DNA of 64,000 nt from Bacillota bacterium (GTDB taxonomy: Bacteria; Bacillota; Clostridia; Lachnospirales; Lachnospiraceae). Below, piece after piece: positions 32,539 to 43,166 of the stretch. Positions within the stretch are counted from its first letter, which is position 1. Each line of letters opens with the position of its first letter. The notes under the pieces were generated by a model. It was given only the letters and a program-made list of their open reading frames with translations, searched no databases and was not told where the DNA came from. The stretch lies in the NCBI GenBank assembly GCA_023421075.1, contig JAEZUM010000013.1, forward strand, positions 62,001 to 126,000, in the 5' to 3' direction. The position numbers and the translations under genes were made by a program.

Positions 32539-35500
32539 TTAATTATCCAACTGACACTCTGTGACAATATCCTTCAGGATATAAATAATATGCTCGATAT
32601 CTGTGAATTTCTTGTCCACCTTATTCAGATATTGATACAGACCATCCGTCTCCTTATTGGCTTCTTGTTCGATTCTGGAGGCGCAGGTGCCAAGATCAAT
32701 CAAGCTTACACCCGAACCATCCACCGGTTGTTCATAGAATGCCCATTCCTCTGCACGCTCCTTCATCATCTCCGAATAGATCAATACCAAACCATCCTTC
32801 ACGGAAGCTTCTGCCATGATTGCCGCCGAGTTGAAAAGATTATGTAGGATCGGAGTAAAGAAGGCAACTCTCTCCTTGTCATGACGTGGTATACCGTCAC
32901 AGTTATAGATAATATTTTTCAGACATTCCAGGATAACTTTCTCCTGATCTGCGGACAGGGTATCCAGGTTGTTTTTGTAACAATACAACCAACTGCCCTC
33001 TCCGTTACTATATTGTGCAGTGGTAAGACTATACCGGATGCTTTGCTGTATTTCAGTTATATAATTGTTATCAAGACTGAACTCTTGTGCATGAGCAGGG
33101 TCAAAATACACCTTCCTATTTGCAGCATTGATCAGTGTATTCAGTGCAATAGCAAAATCACTCACATCACCTTCTGCAACAGCAATTAGAGCATCCAGAT
33201 TCTCCTTCTGATTACCTACCTCATTACGAATATCCGTATGATAATTGTAAAACGCCTCGTTTAAAATATTACCTTGAACATAGTAGATGGCATTCCGTAT
33301 ATATTGCTCTTCCTCAAGTGACAGATGATCAAATGGAACGCCACCATTGCGTTCGCTAAATATCCGTAAACTATTATCTTCAGCAGGGTCGGTTAACATC
33401 ACTCCCATGTCTGCCATGTATTGAGAGATGTAGGAGTAATCCAAAAGTCTGCTGTCACTTTTCTGATAAACATCATTAAAGCAATCATATATTCTAGCAA
33501 GTGTCTCATATACTGCTTCCGTATCTGTCGCATGATATGCTTCCATTAACCGGTTCAGCGTAATCATATGATCGCATAGCAGTATGCTTTCTACAAGTTC
33601 TCCAAAGGTTCGTTCAATCACATCAAATCCCGGTAGCTCCCCGCTTATAATTGCGATATCATAGGTGTGGAGACCATATTTATCATAGGTATAATCCTCA
33701 TAAGTGATCTGACTGGCATCCTCAATGCGTGGTGTTAAGGCTCCCCAATAAGACCATACCAACAAAGGATCCGGATGAAAGGCTCCAAGACCCTGAGCAT
33801 AATTTGCGAAGCGTTCTATGAAATCCTGATCCGATCCAAGCATAGTGAAAATATCCTGCAGTGCCTGTAATCTCTCCTCATCGGTAGCGGATGGCTCCTC
33901 AGGAAGAGCTTCATTGGCCGGTTTTCTATAACGGAAGATATCTAATTTATTCATGATTGGAGTCCATTGATCATAGAGCTCGAATTCATGTCTGAGGAAA
34001 TCATCCTCTGCCAGTAAATTGGTATTCATCAACCTGGCAATATCATAGCATAATGCATTCCACTCCTCCTCACCCAGATCTCTGCTGTAAGGTTCATTGA
34101 TAGAATTCCTATGATAGAAACGACTGAATGCACTATCACCATTCTCCAACGACTCCTTCAAGAGGCGACGATAGAGCGGAGCATAAAATGCTTGCTTTAA
34201 CTCAAAACGATCATTCACCCGCCCATCTTCATTCACGAAGAGACAGATTGCCTCCAGTGCTTCGTATACCTTCATTGTGTTCTTTTCGTCAATACCGCTC
34301 ATCAGCTTTTGCATTGCTTCAAGGGAGTTATCATAACCATCCTTTGTTACGATATCAGCCTCCTTTACAGCATCCTTAAGCTGTTCTACCGCTGCATTTA
34401 AGTCTTCGGGAGTTGCCTCATCCCCCAGATTGTAAAAGACATACAAGGCAGAGTTTCGAGGATCCCCATTCTCTTCCTGCTCGGAATTCTCCTGCAGCTT
34501 ATTCTTAATCACCTGCAGGAAGTAGTCCTTGTTAATTCCCGGCTGACCATCCTTAATCGGAACCTCTTCACGTCCCCAGTTATCACCCATAAATTGATAT
34601 AGTGCAACAATAGCTGAATACAGCCGCTCTGTGTCCTCGTCAATTACTGCTAAATAGAGCTCATCCATGTGTACGTAATAATCGCTAAGTTCATAGTCCC
34701 AATTCATCTGATCATGATATATCCAATTCACTAATGAATTATTACATTCATACATCTCCAATAGCTTCTCGCCTTCATTGAAGCTCTCCCGGTTCGTGGA
34801 ATAATAATTCAAATGGCTAATATCACCGTTCTCATAGGTTCCGGTAAAATTCAATTCGGATAGCAGATGTTGCTTCAGCATCGGAATATATTTGTCCAGA
34901 ACTTCCGAATCCACCGGCACCTCGTAAATCATTTTGTCTGCTACTGCATAATATGCTTTGAGTGCCACACCGAAGGTAGTCATGTCATCCCCGGCTATTG
35001 CATTCAGTAAGGCATTCAGCTCCTCCTCGCAGTCTTTTGCATCTGTAAATCGCGCCTCTAGCCATAGACCGGATTCTGTGGTTATGAATCCCTGGCTGGC
35101 ATAGAATGCATCTCTCAACTCATACTCCTGATCATTGTCGTAGTTCGTAAAATCATGATTTTGATATCGGAAGTAGTATCTGGTGAAAGGATTATCCAGA
35201 TCATTTCCATGATTATATTCATTGATCCAGAAAAGGAATTCCCTCAGATATGCCTCTGCATACTCTTCGGTATGTATCACATTATTATCCGACATCAGAA
35301 CCTCCTTCATCATTACAAACAGCTTCGTCAGCGTCTGATAGGTAGCTGCGGGGTTCTTCGCCTCTACATTGTCGCAGAGTTCATGAACTATTTTCCGTTG
35401 TTCCATTAAAACGATAGCTCTTAGAATATCCGAAGCAGCTCCGGGTATCCTCCCATAATCCGGAATACTGCCGGACAGGATAATTTGATCGTATTCGTAA

Positions 35501-38500
35501 AGGGGATAGCGATACCAGGAATCTGTATGATCCTGATTCTCATCTCTGGTACCATCTGTTCTTCTACAGTTGATTGCTTCAAGATAAAGATTAAGTTCCG
35601 AATCGGAATAGTCCAGCGATCCAATCCCCGGAATATCGCCAAGGTAATTGGTAATAAAGGGTTCATTGGCACCCAGCTTTATTATGATATCCTTCAATGC
35701 ATTATTCTTATCGGTATTGCTTGCTGCGGTGTCATAAATAGCGGTATAGATATCCTTTTTAATCGGTTCCCAGGTGATATAATCCTGACTTGCCTGCATT
35801 AGATATTCGGTATCTGTTTCTTCCGACATCCACCATGCGATACTCCATAATGCTCCGTTCTCAACTTCTCCAAGGAATCTGCTATAGTCATCCGGTCCAA
35901 CCTCCAGCTGATAGAAGCGCTTAAGATCCGAATCCGAGTCCGGTCTCATCATGTTATCGCTCAGGGCCAGCATATAACCGGAAGCATATTCGGGCTCCAG
36001 AATTGCAAAGTTCTTGCCTTCAGTCACCGAATAGGTATCCTGCATGTAATTACAGATGTTGGATAACGGTACATATAATGCTTCGGGATTCTGGTTCTCA
36101 AGGGCAGACATCAGATCAAATACCCATTGTTTCGTTGTATCATAGTTATTCTTAAGCCAACCGTTGCATTCCTCAACGGCACTCTTTAGAACATAGATTG
36201 CCTGACCCAGGTCATAAGCGGTAGCTGCTTCACCCATCTGGTCATAACGATATAGCATTGAGTCGATCGGTTGTCCATGCTCATCCGTATCGGACAACGG
36301 CTGAAGCTTACTTTGTATAAAGCTAAGATAGTAATCCTTATCTACATAAGGAGTATGATCCTCCTTCTCAGGATAAGGATAATTCCTCCAGCGGTCAGCA
36401 AATTCCGGGTCAGCAAGCTTTGCATCATAGAGAGCCAGCAGTGCTGTATAAACCGCATCTGCTGCACCTGCACCTCCGATTTCTGCTGCGGTAATGATGT
36501 CCTTTGTCAATGCTTCATACTTCGATAAATATCCTTCATGATATTCCGGTACATCTTTAACGCAGCACACGACCGCTACGATTGCTTCGCGTATAACATG
36601 TTCGTCCGGATTCGCAGCTAAGGCACCACGATTTAGGCGATAATAGTTGAGCATCTCATACTCACCGCTCTCATAGATCTCAGTGGTAAAGAGCTTACGG
36701 ATGATATCCTCGATAATCAACTCTTCATATTTACCACGTAAGGTCAGCGTCACCTCTGTATCTCCCCAGATTGTATGAGGGTCAATGCCATTCATAATCG
36801 CTTCAATATTAGTAAGAACCACTTCCTTCTTACTGGTCAGATTATAATTCGCACCGTTATAATGACCCTCCGGATCATATATCGGATCAATCTCAGGAAG
36901 AGAATCGATCAAATTATTCAATAATGTCTGATACTGTGCAGTCTTATCATGACCATCCTTTAACACGCCATAATGGCTGTTAAGCATAAGGAAGCAATTC
37001 ATAGCCTGGAAGAAGGTTAAGGAGTCTGCTTGATAATATGCCTTCACCGTAGTGTCCTGATTTATGAAGTCAAGCATTCCATTTTGATAATATGCTGCTT
37101 CGCTCTCTGCAAAGGGGGTAAACTCTTCATTATCGGTTAGCAGTTTGTTCATCGCTGTTCGAAATGATGTCGTACTACCGGTCAGTGATGCAAACACATC
37201 TGCGACATCTGTCTTAAACATCGATCCTTCGGTATTGATGCGGTACACCATGTGTATCAAACGATTTGCCGCTGCAACTGCCATCTGATAGGTCTGGGAG
37301 TCGGTTGCAGCATACTCATAATACTCACGTATCGGAAGGCCGTAATTCTTGCCGCTTGCAATTAATATCTCCGCATAATCTGCGTAATCGTACACAAGAC
37401 TTGTGCTGTCACTTATTATAATCTCAGGGAATGAAGGATCCAACTCCCCATAATTCGTTAAGGTACTCATTAAGTCCACAAAGCTGGTTTTCACGGCCGA
37501 ATAATTCGTTGTATTCTGAGTCGTAAGCAAACTTGTGCATGCTGTATGCAAGTCGTCCAATCGACCCTTATATACCGTCAGCTTTTCCTGTTCCGTGGGA
37601 ATGGGGGTAGGTGACGGGCTCGGCGACGGCGACGGGCTCGGGGACGGTGATGGGCTCGGCGACGGTGACGGGCTCGGGGACGGCGACGGGCTCGGGGATG
37701 GTGACGGGCTCGGTGTTGGTGATGGGCTCGGGGTTGGTGTATTGGCCGGACCGGATGGTATATATGGCGGATTTACAATCGTTCCTGGAGTCGGAGTAGG
37801 TATCTCAGTCGGCTTCGGGGACGGTGTCGGTGTGGCCGTCGGCTTTGGTGACGGTGTCATCGTAGGCTTCGGGGTTGCAGATGCCTTCGGAGATGGTGTT
37901 GCGGTAGGCTTAGGCGTCGGTGTTGTCGTCGGCACCGGGGTCGGGGTCGGTGTTGCAATCGCAACCTTATTCTCTTCCTTAACCTCAACTCCGTTAACAG
38001 TTACATTTGTTGTACCAAGTGCCACCTGCACATTCGTTACTTCCGTATTAATCTTTGCATCATTACCGGTAATGACTGCTTCCTCGACCTTACCGGTTCC
38101 TTCGATTGCAGTGCTGTTGCCATACGCATTAACCTTCTGTATGGTAGCTCCTTCGGATAAATTCACCTTTGTATTATCTGCTAAGGTTGTAACATCCTTA
38201 ACCTGAGCTCCTGATTTCAGGTCAACACTTGTCTGAGCTCCTTCCACTCTCAGACTGGTTACCTTCGCTGTATCACCAAGAGATACCGCCGTAGCATTAC
38301 CGGTCGAGGTCACACTCTTAACTTCGCTGTTAATCGTCATTGAGGTCTGACTACCTTCATTTGTGAGCTTCGTAACAGGCTGCGATATGGTGATATCCGC
38401 CTGTGATACCTCTTTGGCTATCATTACCTCTTCTGCTTTTATATCTACCTTTAAGGCAGCATTTGCGGCCATATTCACTGCTTTTATTGTTGAAGCCTGT

Positions 38501-39639
38501 TCTGTTCCGGCATTCGTATCAGTTAAGCTGATTGGCTGGCCGGCGGTAGCATTCTTAACCGTTGCGGAATTCATCTCACAGGCTGTGGTTGCTATATTGA
38601 TTGCAGCGGTGGTTGATGAATCAATCACAAGATCTCCTTTGAAGCCTTCCAGGGAAATCTTTATGGATCCGTCCACACTCGTTGTAACACTGAAACTTTG
38701 AATCACTGCTCCGTTCGACTGCTTCACACTGATATTACACTCAGAATCTATCGTGACGATGATAGATCCATAACCGGCCACCAAAGATGGGGTTGCATCC
38801 TCTGCTTCATCCCCCACTGCAAAGCTCTTAACGAGCGTATTCACTGCTTCAACCTTATTAATGGTACACTGATTGGTCATAACCGTATAAGAAGCACCTG
38901 ATTCCATCCGGAGCCTTCCACCTACGGTTACATTGTTAAGGACGATCTTAACATCACCCACATTACTGGAGATTGATAAATCACCATAACTTTTATCGGA
39001 TAAGGTGATGGTACCGTTTACGATATCCTTCTTGGTAATCTCCCCTTTTTCCTGCCCAACGACATAGACTACGATGCTGTCGCTGTCTTTACTGGTTGTA
39101 GCCGTTATGGTTGCCAGACCGAGACTCTTAGCCGTAATCACACCCTTTTTATCAACACTGAGAATAGAAGGGTCGCTGGTACTCCAGGTAGTAACTTCAT
39201 TTGCCTTTGTCGGCTTAAGCTTCTGGTTGAGATCGTATTTATCACCAATTTTGAGATAATCTATTTTATTACTGATTGATACTTCCTCTGCAGGCTGTCT
39301 GACTGTGATGCTGCATTCCAGCTTATAGCTTTTTGCCATCGTATCAATCTTACATCGAATCGTAGCCGATCCTTTTCTTAATCCGGTTACAATGCCTTTC
39401 TGACTAACCTTGGCAACAGCTTGATCTGTACTGCTCCAGGCATAGTGCGCTCCGGCAATTTTGTTTTTCAAATTAATCGTATAGGTATCCCCCACCAGAA
39501 TACTCTGCGATGTCTTCCCAAACATCGGTGCGGCAGCAGCTTTTACTGTCTTTGCCGGTGACACCAGTGTGAGAACAAGTGTCAAAATAAGCAAAATTGA
39601 TAAAAACCGATAGCCTACAATTTTTCTCTCCGATTGCAT
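32539..39639 (-). CDS. Giant secreted surface protein (Big_2, Pro/Thr/Ser linker, helical repeats)
   Basis: 2366 residues. A signal peptide (RFLSILLILTLVLTLVSPAKTVKA) is followed by two bacterial Ig-like Big_2 domains (~40-195; ending YVVG), then a ~350-residue Val/Thr/Ala-rich region of short strands with a beta-solenoid look (~200-550). A Pro/Thr/Ser linker follows (~555-680) that includes a pure Ser-Pro run. The remaining ~1680 residues are acidic and helical, in three long units of about 600 residues. The NKDYF/DKDYY-type segment followed by YxxxxEAxxxDLxxAIxxLKxAV recurs near residues ~1098, ~1698 and ~2310. No LPxTG, SLH or catalytic motif was seen, so attachment is unclear. GGGAG precedes the ATG. 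Function unknown; probably extracellular. Confidence 0.85.
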   Translation of the reverse strand: MQSERKIVGYRFLSILLILTLVLTLVSPAKTVKAAAAPMFGKTSQSILVGDTYTINLKNKIAGAHYAWSSTDQAVAKVSQKGIVTGLRKGSATIRCKIDTMAKSYKLECSITVRQPAEEVSISNKIDYLKIGDKYDLNQKLKPTKANEVTTWSTSDPSILSVDKKGVITAKSLGLATITATTSKDSDSIVVYVVGQEKGEITKKDIVNGTITLSDKSYGDLSISSNVGDVKIVLNNVTVGGRLRMESGASYTVMTNQCTINKVEAVNTLVKSFAVGDEAEDATPSLVAGYGSIIVTIDSECNISVKQSNGAVIQSFSVTTSVDGSIKISLEGFKGDLVIDSSTTAAINIATTACEMNSATVKNATAGQPISLTDTNAGTEQASTIKAVNMAANAALKVDIKAEEVMIAKEVSQADITISQPVTKLTNEGSQTSMTINSEVKSVTSTGNATAVSLGDTAKVTSLRVEGAQTSVDLKSGAQVKDVTTLADNTKVNLSEGATIQKVNAYGNSTAIEGTGKVEEAVITGNDAKINTEVTNVQVALGTTNVTVNGVEVKEENKVAIATPTPTPVPTTTPTPKPTATPSPKASATPKPTMTPSPKPTATPTPSPKPTEIPTPTPGTIVNPPYIPSGPANTPTPSPSPTPSPSPSPSPSPSPSPSPSPSPSPSPSPSPSPSPSPTPIPTEQEKLTVYKGRLDDLHTACTSLLTTQNTTNYSAVKTSFVDLMSTLTNYGELDPSFPEIIISDSTSLVYDYADYAEILIASGKNYGLPIREYYEYAATDSQTYQMAVAAANRLIHMVYRINTEGSMFKTDVADVFASLTGSTTSFRTAMNKLLTDNEEFTPFAESEAAYYQNGMLDFINQDTTVKAYYQADSLTFFQAMNCFLMLNSHYGVLKDGHDKTAQYQTLLNNLIDSLPEIDPIYDPEGHYNGANYNLTSKKEVVLTNIEAIMNGIDPHTIWGDTEVTLTLRGKYEELIIEDIIRKLFTTEIYESGEYEMLNYYRLNRGALAANPDEHVIREAIVAVVCCVKDVPEYHEGYLSKYEALTKDIITAAEIGGAGAADAVYTALLALYDAKLADPEFADRWRNYPYPEKEDHTPYVDKDYYLSFIQSKLQPLSDTDEHGQPIDSMLYRYDQMGEAATAYDLGQAIYVLKSAVEECNGWLKNNYDTTKQWVFDLMSALENQNPEALYVPLSNICNYMQDTYSVTEGKNFAILEPEYASGYMLALSDNMMRPDSDSDLKRFYQLEVGPDDYSRFLGEVENGALWSIAWWMSEETDTEYLMQASQDYITWEPIKKDIYTAIYDTAASNTDKNNALKDIIIKLGANEPFITNYLGDIPGIGSLDYSDSELNLYLEAINCRRTDGTRDENQDHTDSWYRYPLYEYDQIILSGSIPDYGRIPGAASDILRAIVLMEQRKIVHELCDNVEAKNPAATYQTLTKLFVMMKEVLMSDNNVIHTEEYAEAYLREFLFWINEYNHGNDLDNPFTRYYFRYQNHDFTNYDNDQEYELRDAFYASQGFITTESGLWLEARFTDAKDCEEELNALLNAIAGDDMTTFGVALKAYYAVADKMIYEVPVDSEVLDKYIPMLKQHLLSELNFTGTYENGDISHLNYYSTNRESFNEGEKLLEMYECNNSLVNWIYHDQMNWDYELSDYYVHMDELYLAVIDEDTERLYSAIVALYQFMGDNWGREEVPIKDGQPGINKDYFLQVIKNKLQENSEQEENGDPRNSALYVFYNLGDEATPEDLNAAVEQLKDAVKEADIVTKDGYDNSLEAMQKLMSGIDEKNTMKVYEALEAICLFVNEDGRVNDRFELKQAFYAPLYRRLLKESLENGDSAFSRFYHRNSINEPYSRDLGEEEWNALCYDIARLMNTNLLAEDDFLRHEFELYDQWTPIMNKLDIFRYRKPANEALPEEPSATDEERLQALQDIFTMLGSDQDFIERFANYAQGLGAFHPDPLLVWSYWGALTPRIEDASQITYEDYTYDKYGLHTYDIAIISGELPGFDVIERTFGELVESILLCDHMITLNRLMEAYHATDTEAVYETLARIYDCFNDVYQKSDSRLLDYSYISQYMADMGVMLTDPAEDNSLRIFSERNGGVPFDHLSLEEEQYIRNAIYYVQGNILNEAFYNYHTDIRNEVGNQKENLDALIAVAEGDVSDFAIALNTLINAANRKVYFDPAHAQEFSLDNNYITEIQQSIRYSLTTAQYSNGEGSWLYCYKNNLDTLSADQEKVILECLKNIIYNCDGIPRHDKERVAFFTPILHNLFNSAAIMAEASVKDGLVLIYSEMMKERAEEWAFYEQPVDGSGVSLIDLGTCASRIEQEANKETDGLYQYLNKVDKKFTDIEHIIYILKDIVTECQLDN
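37610..37735 (-). repeat. 18-bp tandem repeat encoding the Ser-Pro linker
   Basis: Seven units of 18 bp of the form GGYGAYGGGCTCGGNGAY run without gaps; read on the minus strand each gives three Ser-Pro pairs. The array is GC-rich against an AT-rich gene and should vary in length by slippage, always in frame because the unit is six codons. Confidence 0.9.
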
Positions 39640-39653
39640 AATAAAACTCCCTT

Positions 39654-39702
39654 CCTGATACTATAATCCGATTGTATGTTATATCAGGATTCAGTATATC
39701 AG
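39654..39702. promoter_or_regulatory. Repeated TATCAG motif before the giant gene
   Basis: CCTGATA (39654-39660) and TATCAGG (39682-39688) form an inverted repeat and a further TATCAG lies at 39697-39702, in the 102-bp gap between the XRE-type gene and the giant gene. It could be an operator for the XRE protein. No convincing -35/-10 pair was found. Confidence 0.35.
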
Positions 39703-39741
39703 TTTGGGAGTTTGAATTGGTCTGCATTCTGTGTACTTTTT

Positions 39742-40188
39742 TTAATCTTCCTTCAGTAGAACCGCTTCACCCAGATTCTCTAGTAATTCATTGGTATCGA
39801 TCAAGGAATAGCCGTGCTGGATACAGAAGATAATTGCCGCATCCCTCTGTACTCGGGGATATAATTCTCCTTTTTTGGCAATACGGAGCAGTCTCTGAGT
39901 ATCCTCTACATCCAGCTTTAGCACCAGTGCAATACGAATCACCAGATTACGATTTGGCACTCTCTGTCCGTTGAAAATCTGATAGGTCAATGACTTTGCG
40001 ATACTGGCTTTATCCATCAGCTGTGCGATTGTCATCCCGGCCCGTTCTGTCAATTCATAAAGATAGGTATGCAATTCTACTTTACTTAACTCAGCCTCAT
40101 GATTTAATAAAAACTCATCAATATGCTTTGTTTCGGTTAGTGCATTGAATAGTTCCTTCGTCTGTAAATTCTTCTTTTCCCTGTTCAT
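39742..40188 (-). CDS. XRE-type helix-turn-helix protein
   Basis: 148 residues. A central HTH domain (YELTERAGMTIAQLMDKASIAKSLTYQIFNGQRVPNRNLVIRIALVL, residues ~45-95) is flanked by an N-terminal helical segment and a C-terminal tail (AIIFCIQHGYSLIDTNELLENLG). Proteins of this kind are small DNA-binding regulators. It begins 28 bp after the hybrid histidine kinase and precedes the giant protein, so it may link that sensor to surface-protein expression. The ribosome binding site is weak (AAGGGG). Confidence 0.75.
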   Translation of the reverse strand: MNREKKNLQTKELFNALTETKHIDEFLLNHEAELSKVELHTYLYELTERAGMTIAQLMDKASIAKSLTYQIFNGQRVPNRNLVIRIALVLKLDVEDTQRLLRIAKKGELYPRVQRDAAIIFCIQHGYSLIDTNELLENLGEAVLLKED

Positions 40189-40216
40189 CTGATGTTTTCC
40201 CCTTATGCCGTTGTGA

Positions 40217-43147
40217 TTATGGTGTTGTCCCTAGGATGCCTGAGATTTCATGCAGGCATTGTTCTAATTGTTGTTTAAATTGCGGTGACAATCTTGCAAT
40301 TTCATCTTCCTGGCTTTGCTCAAATGCCTTCTGTAGCTGGACAGCTATCTGATGCAAGCTACCGGCACCAATATTGCCTGTACTGCCCTTTACTTTATGA
40401 ACAATTTCAGCTGCACGTTTATAATTTTTATTCGTGATTTCCAGATCCAGCTCATCACAGGTTGATGCATTTTCTGATTGATACTCTTTCAGAACCATAT
40501 GATAGATCGGAACATTGTTACCAAGAAGCTTTAGGGCTGCTTCCTCATTGATCAGTTTCTTCTGTTCAGAGGCAGGATTGGTATGCTTCGGCATCTCGAC
40601 ACCCTTCTTCTCTGTTACGTCAGAATGCATTTCCAGTATATTCAACACAGTATCAATAAATTTATCCGGATCAAAGGGCTTGCTGATATAATGAGTGATA
40701 CCGACTCTTCTGCATTGTTCTTCAACACCGGTGATGGCATCTGCCGTCATCGCAACGATAGGAACTTTATTATCCTGTAATCTTATCTTGCTGGAAGCCT
40801 CATACCCATTCAGCACAGGCATGTGCAGATCCATCAGAATAAGATCAACATCCTCTGAATGCTGTAAGTAATAATTCGCTCCTTCTTCTCCATTTTCCGT
40901 AATAATAACACTTACTCCAACCTGCTCAAGTATCGTTTTCGCAATCAGCTGATTCGTCTTATTATCCTCAACCACTAGGACACGATAATTCGCGGAGGCC
41001 TTCGTTTTCTCAAAAGAAACTGTACTTGGAAGTACCCCTTCCAGATCCTCCTTTTTAAACAGCTCCTGAATTCCGTTAAACAAAATAGACGGTATAATAG
41101 GTTTGGTAATACCAAGATCAATGCCGTTTTCGGATAATTTCTCAAAAAGCTCCTCCCGCATAAGCGGTATGAGTACAATTGATTTCAGGGTCGCCTGGCC
41201 TTGTGAGGCTGCAATTACATTCTTGGTATATTCAAAACAGCTGTCATCCAAAACATCATAATCAATGATAAAGAGATTATACGGCTTTCCATTCCTCCGG
41301 TAAGCATCGTCCAATAATTCAAGAGCCTGATCCGGCGACTTAGTAAACTCAGCCTTCATCCCAAAGCTACTCATATAAGCATCCATCAAATGAATGAGAG
41401 TATCATTTTGAGCCAAGACCAATATTCGCAAATCGTGAACATAAATCGAAGCCGCTTTATTCCTTTGTTCAAATTCACTCACTTCGTCAATCTGCAGCGG
41501 TAATTTAACGATAAAGGTTGAGCCTTTCCCTTCCTGGCTGGTAATATCGATTTCACCATTCATCATATCTACGAGACTTTTTACGATAGATAGTCCTAAA
41601 CCGGTGCCGCCAAAACGACGGTTAATACTGGAATCCGCTTGAGAAAATGGCATAAATAATTGCTGTATTTGTGCTTCAGTCATGCCGATCCCGGTGTCCT
41701 TTACAGCAAATTCTATATAATATCGATCCTTTTGCTGTTCAATCAGGCGAATGGAGAGAGACACCTCACCTTTTGTAGTAAATTTTACAGCATTGCTTAA
41801 TAAATTTAACAGGATCTGCTCTATTCTTTTTGAATCGCCTATAAAAAAGGTAGGTATCATTGATTCCTTTATAAAGGAAAAATCGATCTTCTGCTCTTCC
41901 ACTTTAAAGGATATAACACTAATCACCTGTTGTATCACTTTGTCTAGGTTAAAGGGTATTGCTTCAATCTCTATTTTTCCAGCCTCGATTTTAGAGAAAT
42001 CCAGTATATCATTGATGATACCTAGCATATTATGAGCTGACTGATTGATTTTATCTACATACATCCGTTGTGTTAGTGTGATTTCACTTTTTTTAATAAG
42101 ATAGGACATACCGATAATCGCATTTAATGGAGTACGAATCTCATGTGACATCCTTGCCAGGAAGGTAGATTTCACTCGGTTCGCAATCTCAGCTTCTGAT
42201 TTTGAGCTTCGAAGCTCCTCTTCGATGATGCGTCGTTTCTTAATTTCTTTCTTCAAACGTAGTATCCAATATCCCGATACCATAAAAAGAGCGATAACAA
42301 AGAGTCCAAAAACGATGACATATCGAATGATTTTGCTATAATCCACTCTATTTTCCAAACCGATCCATTTATCAGTAATAGCCATTTTCTCTTCTTCGGT
42401 AATGCTTGCTAAGCCCTTATTTATGATACTCACCAGCAATGGCCAATCATTACGTACGGCAAAATACAAATTCTGCTTATCTTCTTCTTCCAGCGAAACA
42501 TACTTCAGGCCGGTTAAGCCATAGGATTTTATCATGTAAGCAGAGGTTGCCAGATTACCGACAAAAGAGGTTTCATATCCTTTTGATACAGCAATCAAGG
42601 CCTCTTCAACCGTCGGATACAGACTCAGATTTATTTCAGCAATTTTGCTGAGATAACTGTGATGAGAGCTATTCTCCTGCACGGATACCGTGGTATATTT
42701 CAGATCCTCCAGCTTTTTAATCGAAGCATCGTCCTCCCGTACAATTATTACACGTTGAAACGAGTAATAGGGTTCAGAGAACAGAAAATATTGTTGTCGC
42801 TCTGTTGTTTTTGATATACAAGGGAGAACATCCAATTTCTTTTCAACTGCACGCTCATAAGCGTCAGACCAGGTGATGTCCTTTTCAATCTGAAACTCAA
42901 TTCCGGTGCGCTGACTCAATAGTTTGATATAATCAGCCGCGATCCCTTTATAGACACCGTCACTATCAATGAATTCATAAGGTACAAACTCCGGATCAAC
43001 ACCCAAGTGAATCGTAGGATGTTCTTCTATAAATGATTTCTCTTCTGCGGTGAATTGAACTTCATTGGCAGACGAAGCAACTGCAGTTATGGAAAGAGGT
43101 TGCCATAACAGGACTACAAATAACAGCATCCAAAGGATCTTTTTCAA
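40217..43147 (-). CDS. Hybrid sensor histidine kinase with periplasmic-binding sensor and HPt
   Basis: 976 residues. The start is TTG (43145-43147) with AAGGGGG 7 nt upstream, giving a good signal peptide (KKILWMLLFVVLLWQPLSITAVA). Order: type-3 solute-binding sensor domain (~30-260), membrane helix (~276-296), HisKA with phospho-His in MSHEIRTPLN (~332), HATPase (NLLSNAVKFT, GIGMTEAQI, GGTGLGLSI), a degenerate receiver (FIIDYDVLD), a complete receiver (LILMDLHMP, Asp ~770, and SKPFD), and an HPt domain (HKVKGSTGNIG, His ~912). This BvgS/EvgS-like layout runs a phosphorelay. It lies 19 bp after the HD-GYP response regulator, a probable partner. Confidence 0.92.
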   Translation of the reverse strand: MKKILWMLLFVVLLWQPLSITAVASSANEVQFTAEEKSFIEEHPTIHLGVDPEFVPYEFIDSDGVYKGIAADYIKLLSQRTGIEFQIEKDITWSDAYERAVEKKLDVLPCISKTTERQQYFLFSEPYYSFQRVIIVREDDASIKKLEDLKYTTVSVQENSSHHSYLSKIAEINLSLYPTVEEALIAVSKGYETSFVGNLATSAYMIKSYGLTGLKYVSLEEEDKQNLYFAVRNDWPLLVSIINKGLASITEEEKMAITDKWIGLENRVDYSKIIRYVIVFGLFVIALFMVSGYWILRLKKEIKKRRIIEEELRSSKSEAEIANRVKSTFLARMSHEIRTPLNAIIGMSYLIKKSEITLTQRMYVDKINQSAHNMLGIINDILDFSKIEAGKIEIEAIPFNLDKVIQQVISVISFKVEEQKIDFSFIKESMIPTFFIGDSKRIEQILLNLLSNAVKFTTKGEVSLSIRLIEQQKDRYYIEFAVKDTGIGMTEAQIQQLFMPFSQADSSINRRFGGTGLGLSIVKSLVDMMNGEIDITSQEGKGSTFIVKLPLQIDEVSEFEQRNKAASIYVHDLRILVLAQNDTLIHLMDAYMSSFGMKAEFTKSPDQALELLDDAYRRNGKPYNLFIIDYDVLDDSCFEYTKNVIAASQGQATLKSIVLIPLMREELFEKLSENGIDLGITKPIIPSILFNGIQELFKKEDLEGVLPSTVSFEKTKASANYRVLVVEDNKTNQLIAKTILEQVGVSVIITENGEEGANYYLQHSEDVDLILMDLHMPVLNGYEASSKIRLQDNKVPIVAMTADAITGVEEQCRRVGITHYISKPFDPDKFIDTVLNILEMHSDVTEKKGVEMPKHTNPASEQKKLINEEAALKLLGNNVPIYHMVLKEYQSENASTCDELDLEITNKNYKRAAEIVHKVKGSTGNIGAGSLHQIAVQLQKAFEQSQEDEIARLSPQFKQQLEQCLHEISGILGTTP

Positions 43148-43166
43148 GGTGGTTCCCCCTTATCGT

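Noticed and set aside
37535..38206. Plus-strand ORF of 223 codons rich in Gly, Val and Asp
   Set aside because: It is the antisense shadow of the Pro/Thr/Ser linker of the giant protein and has no good ribosome binding site.
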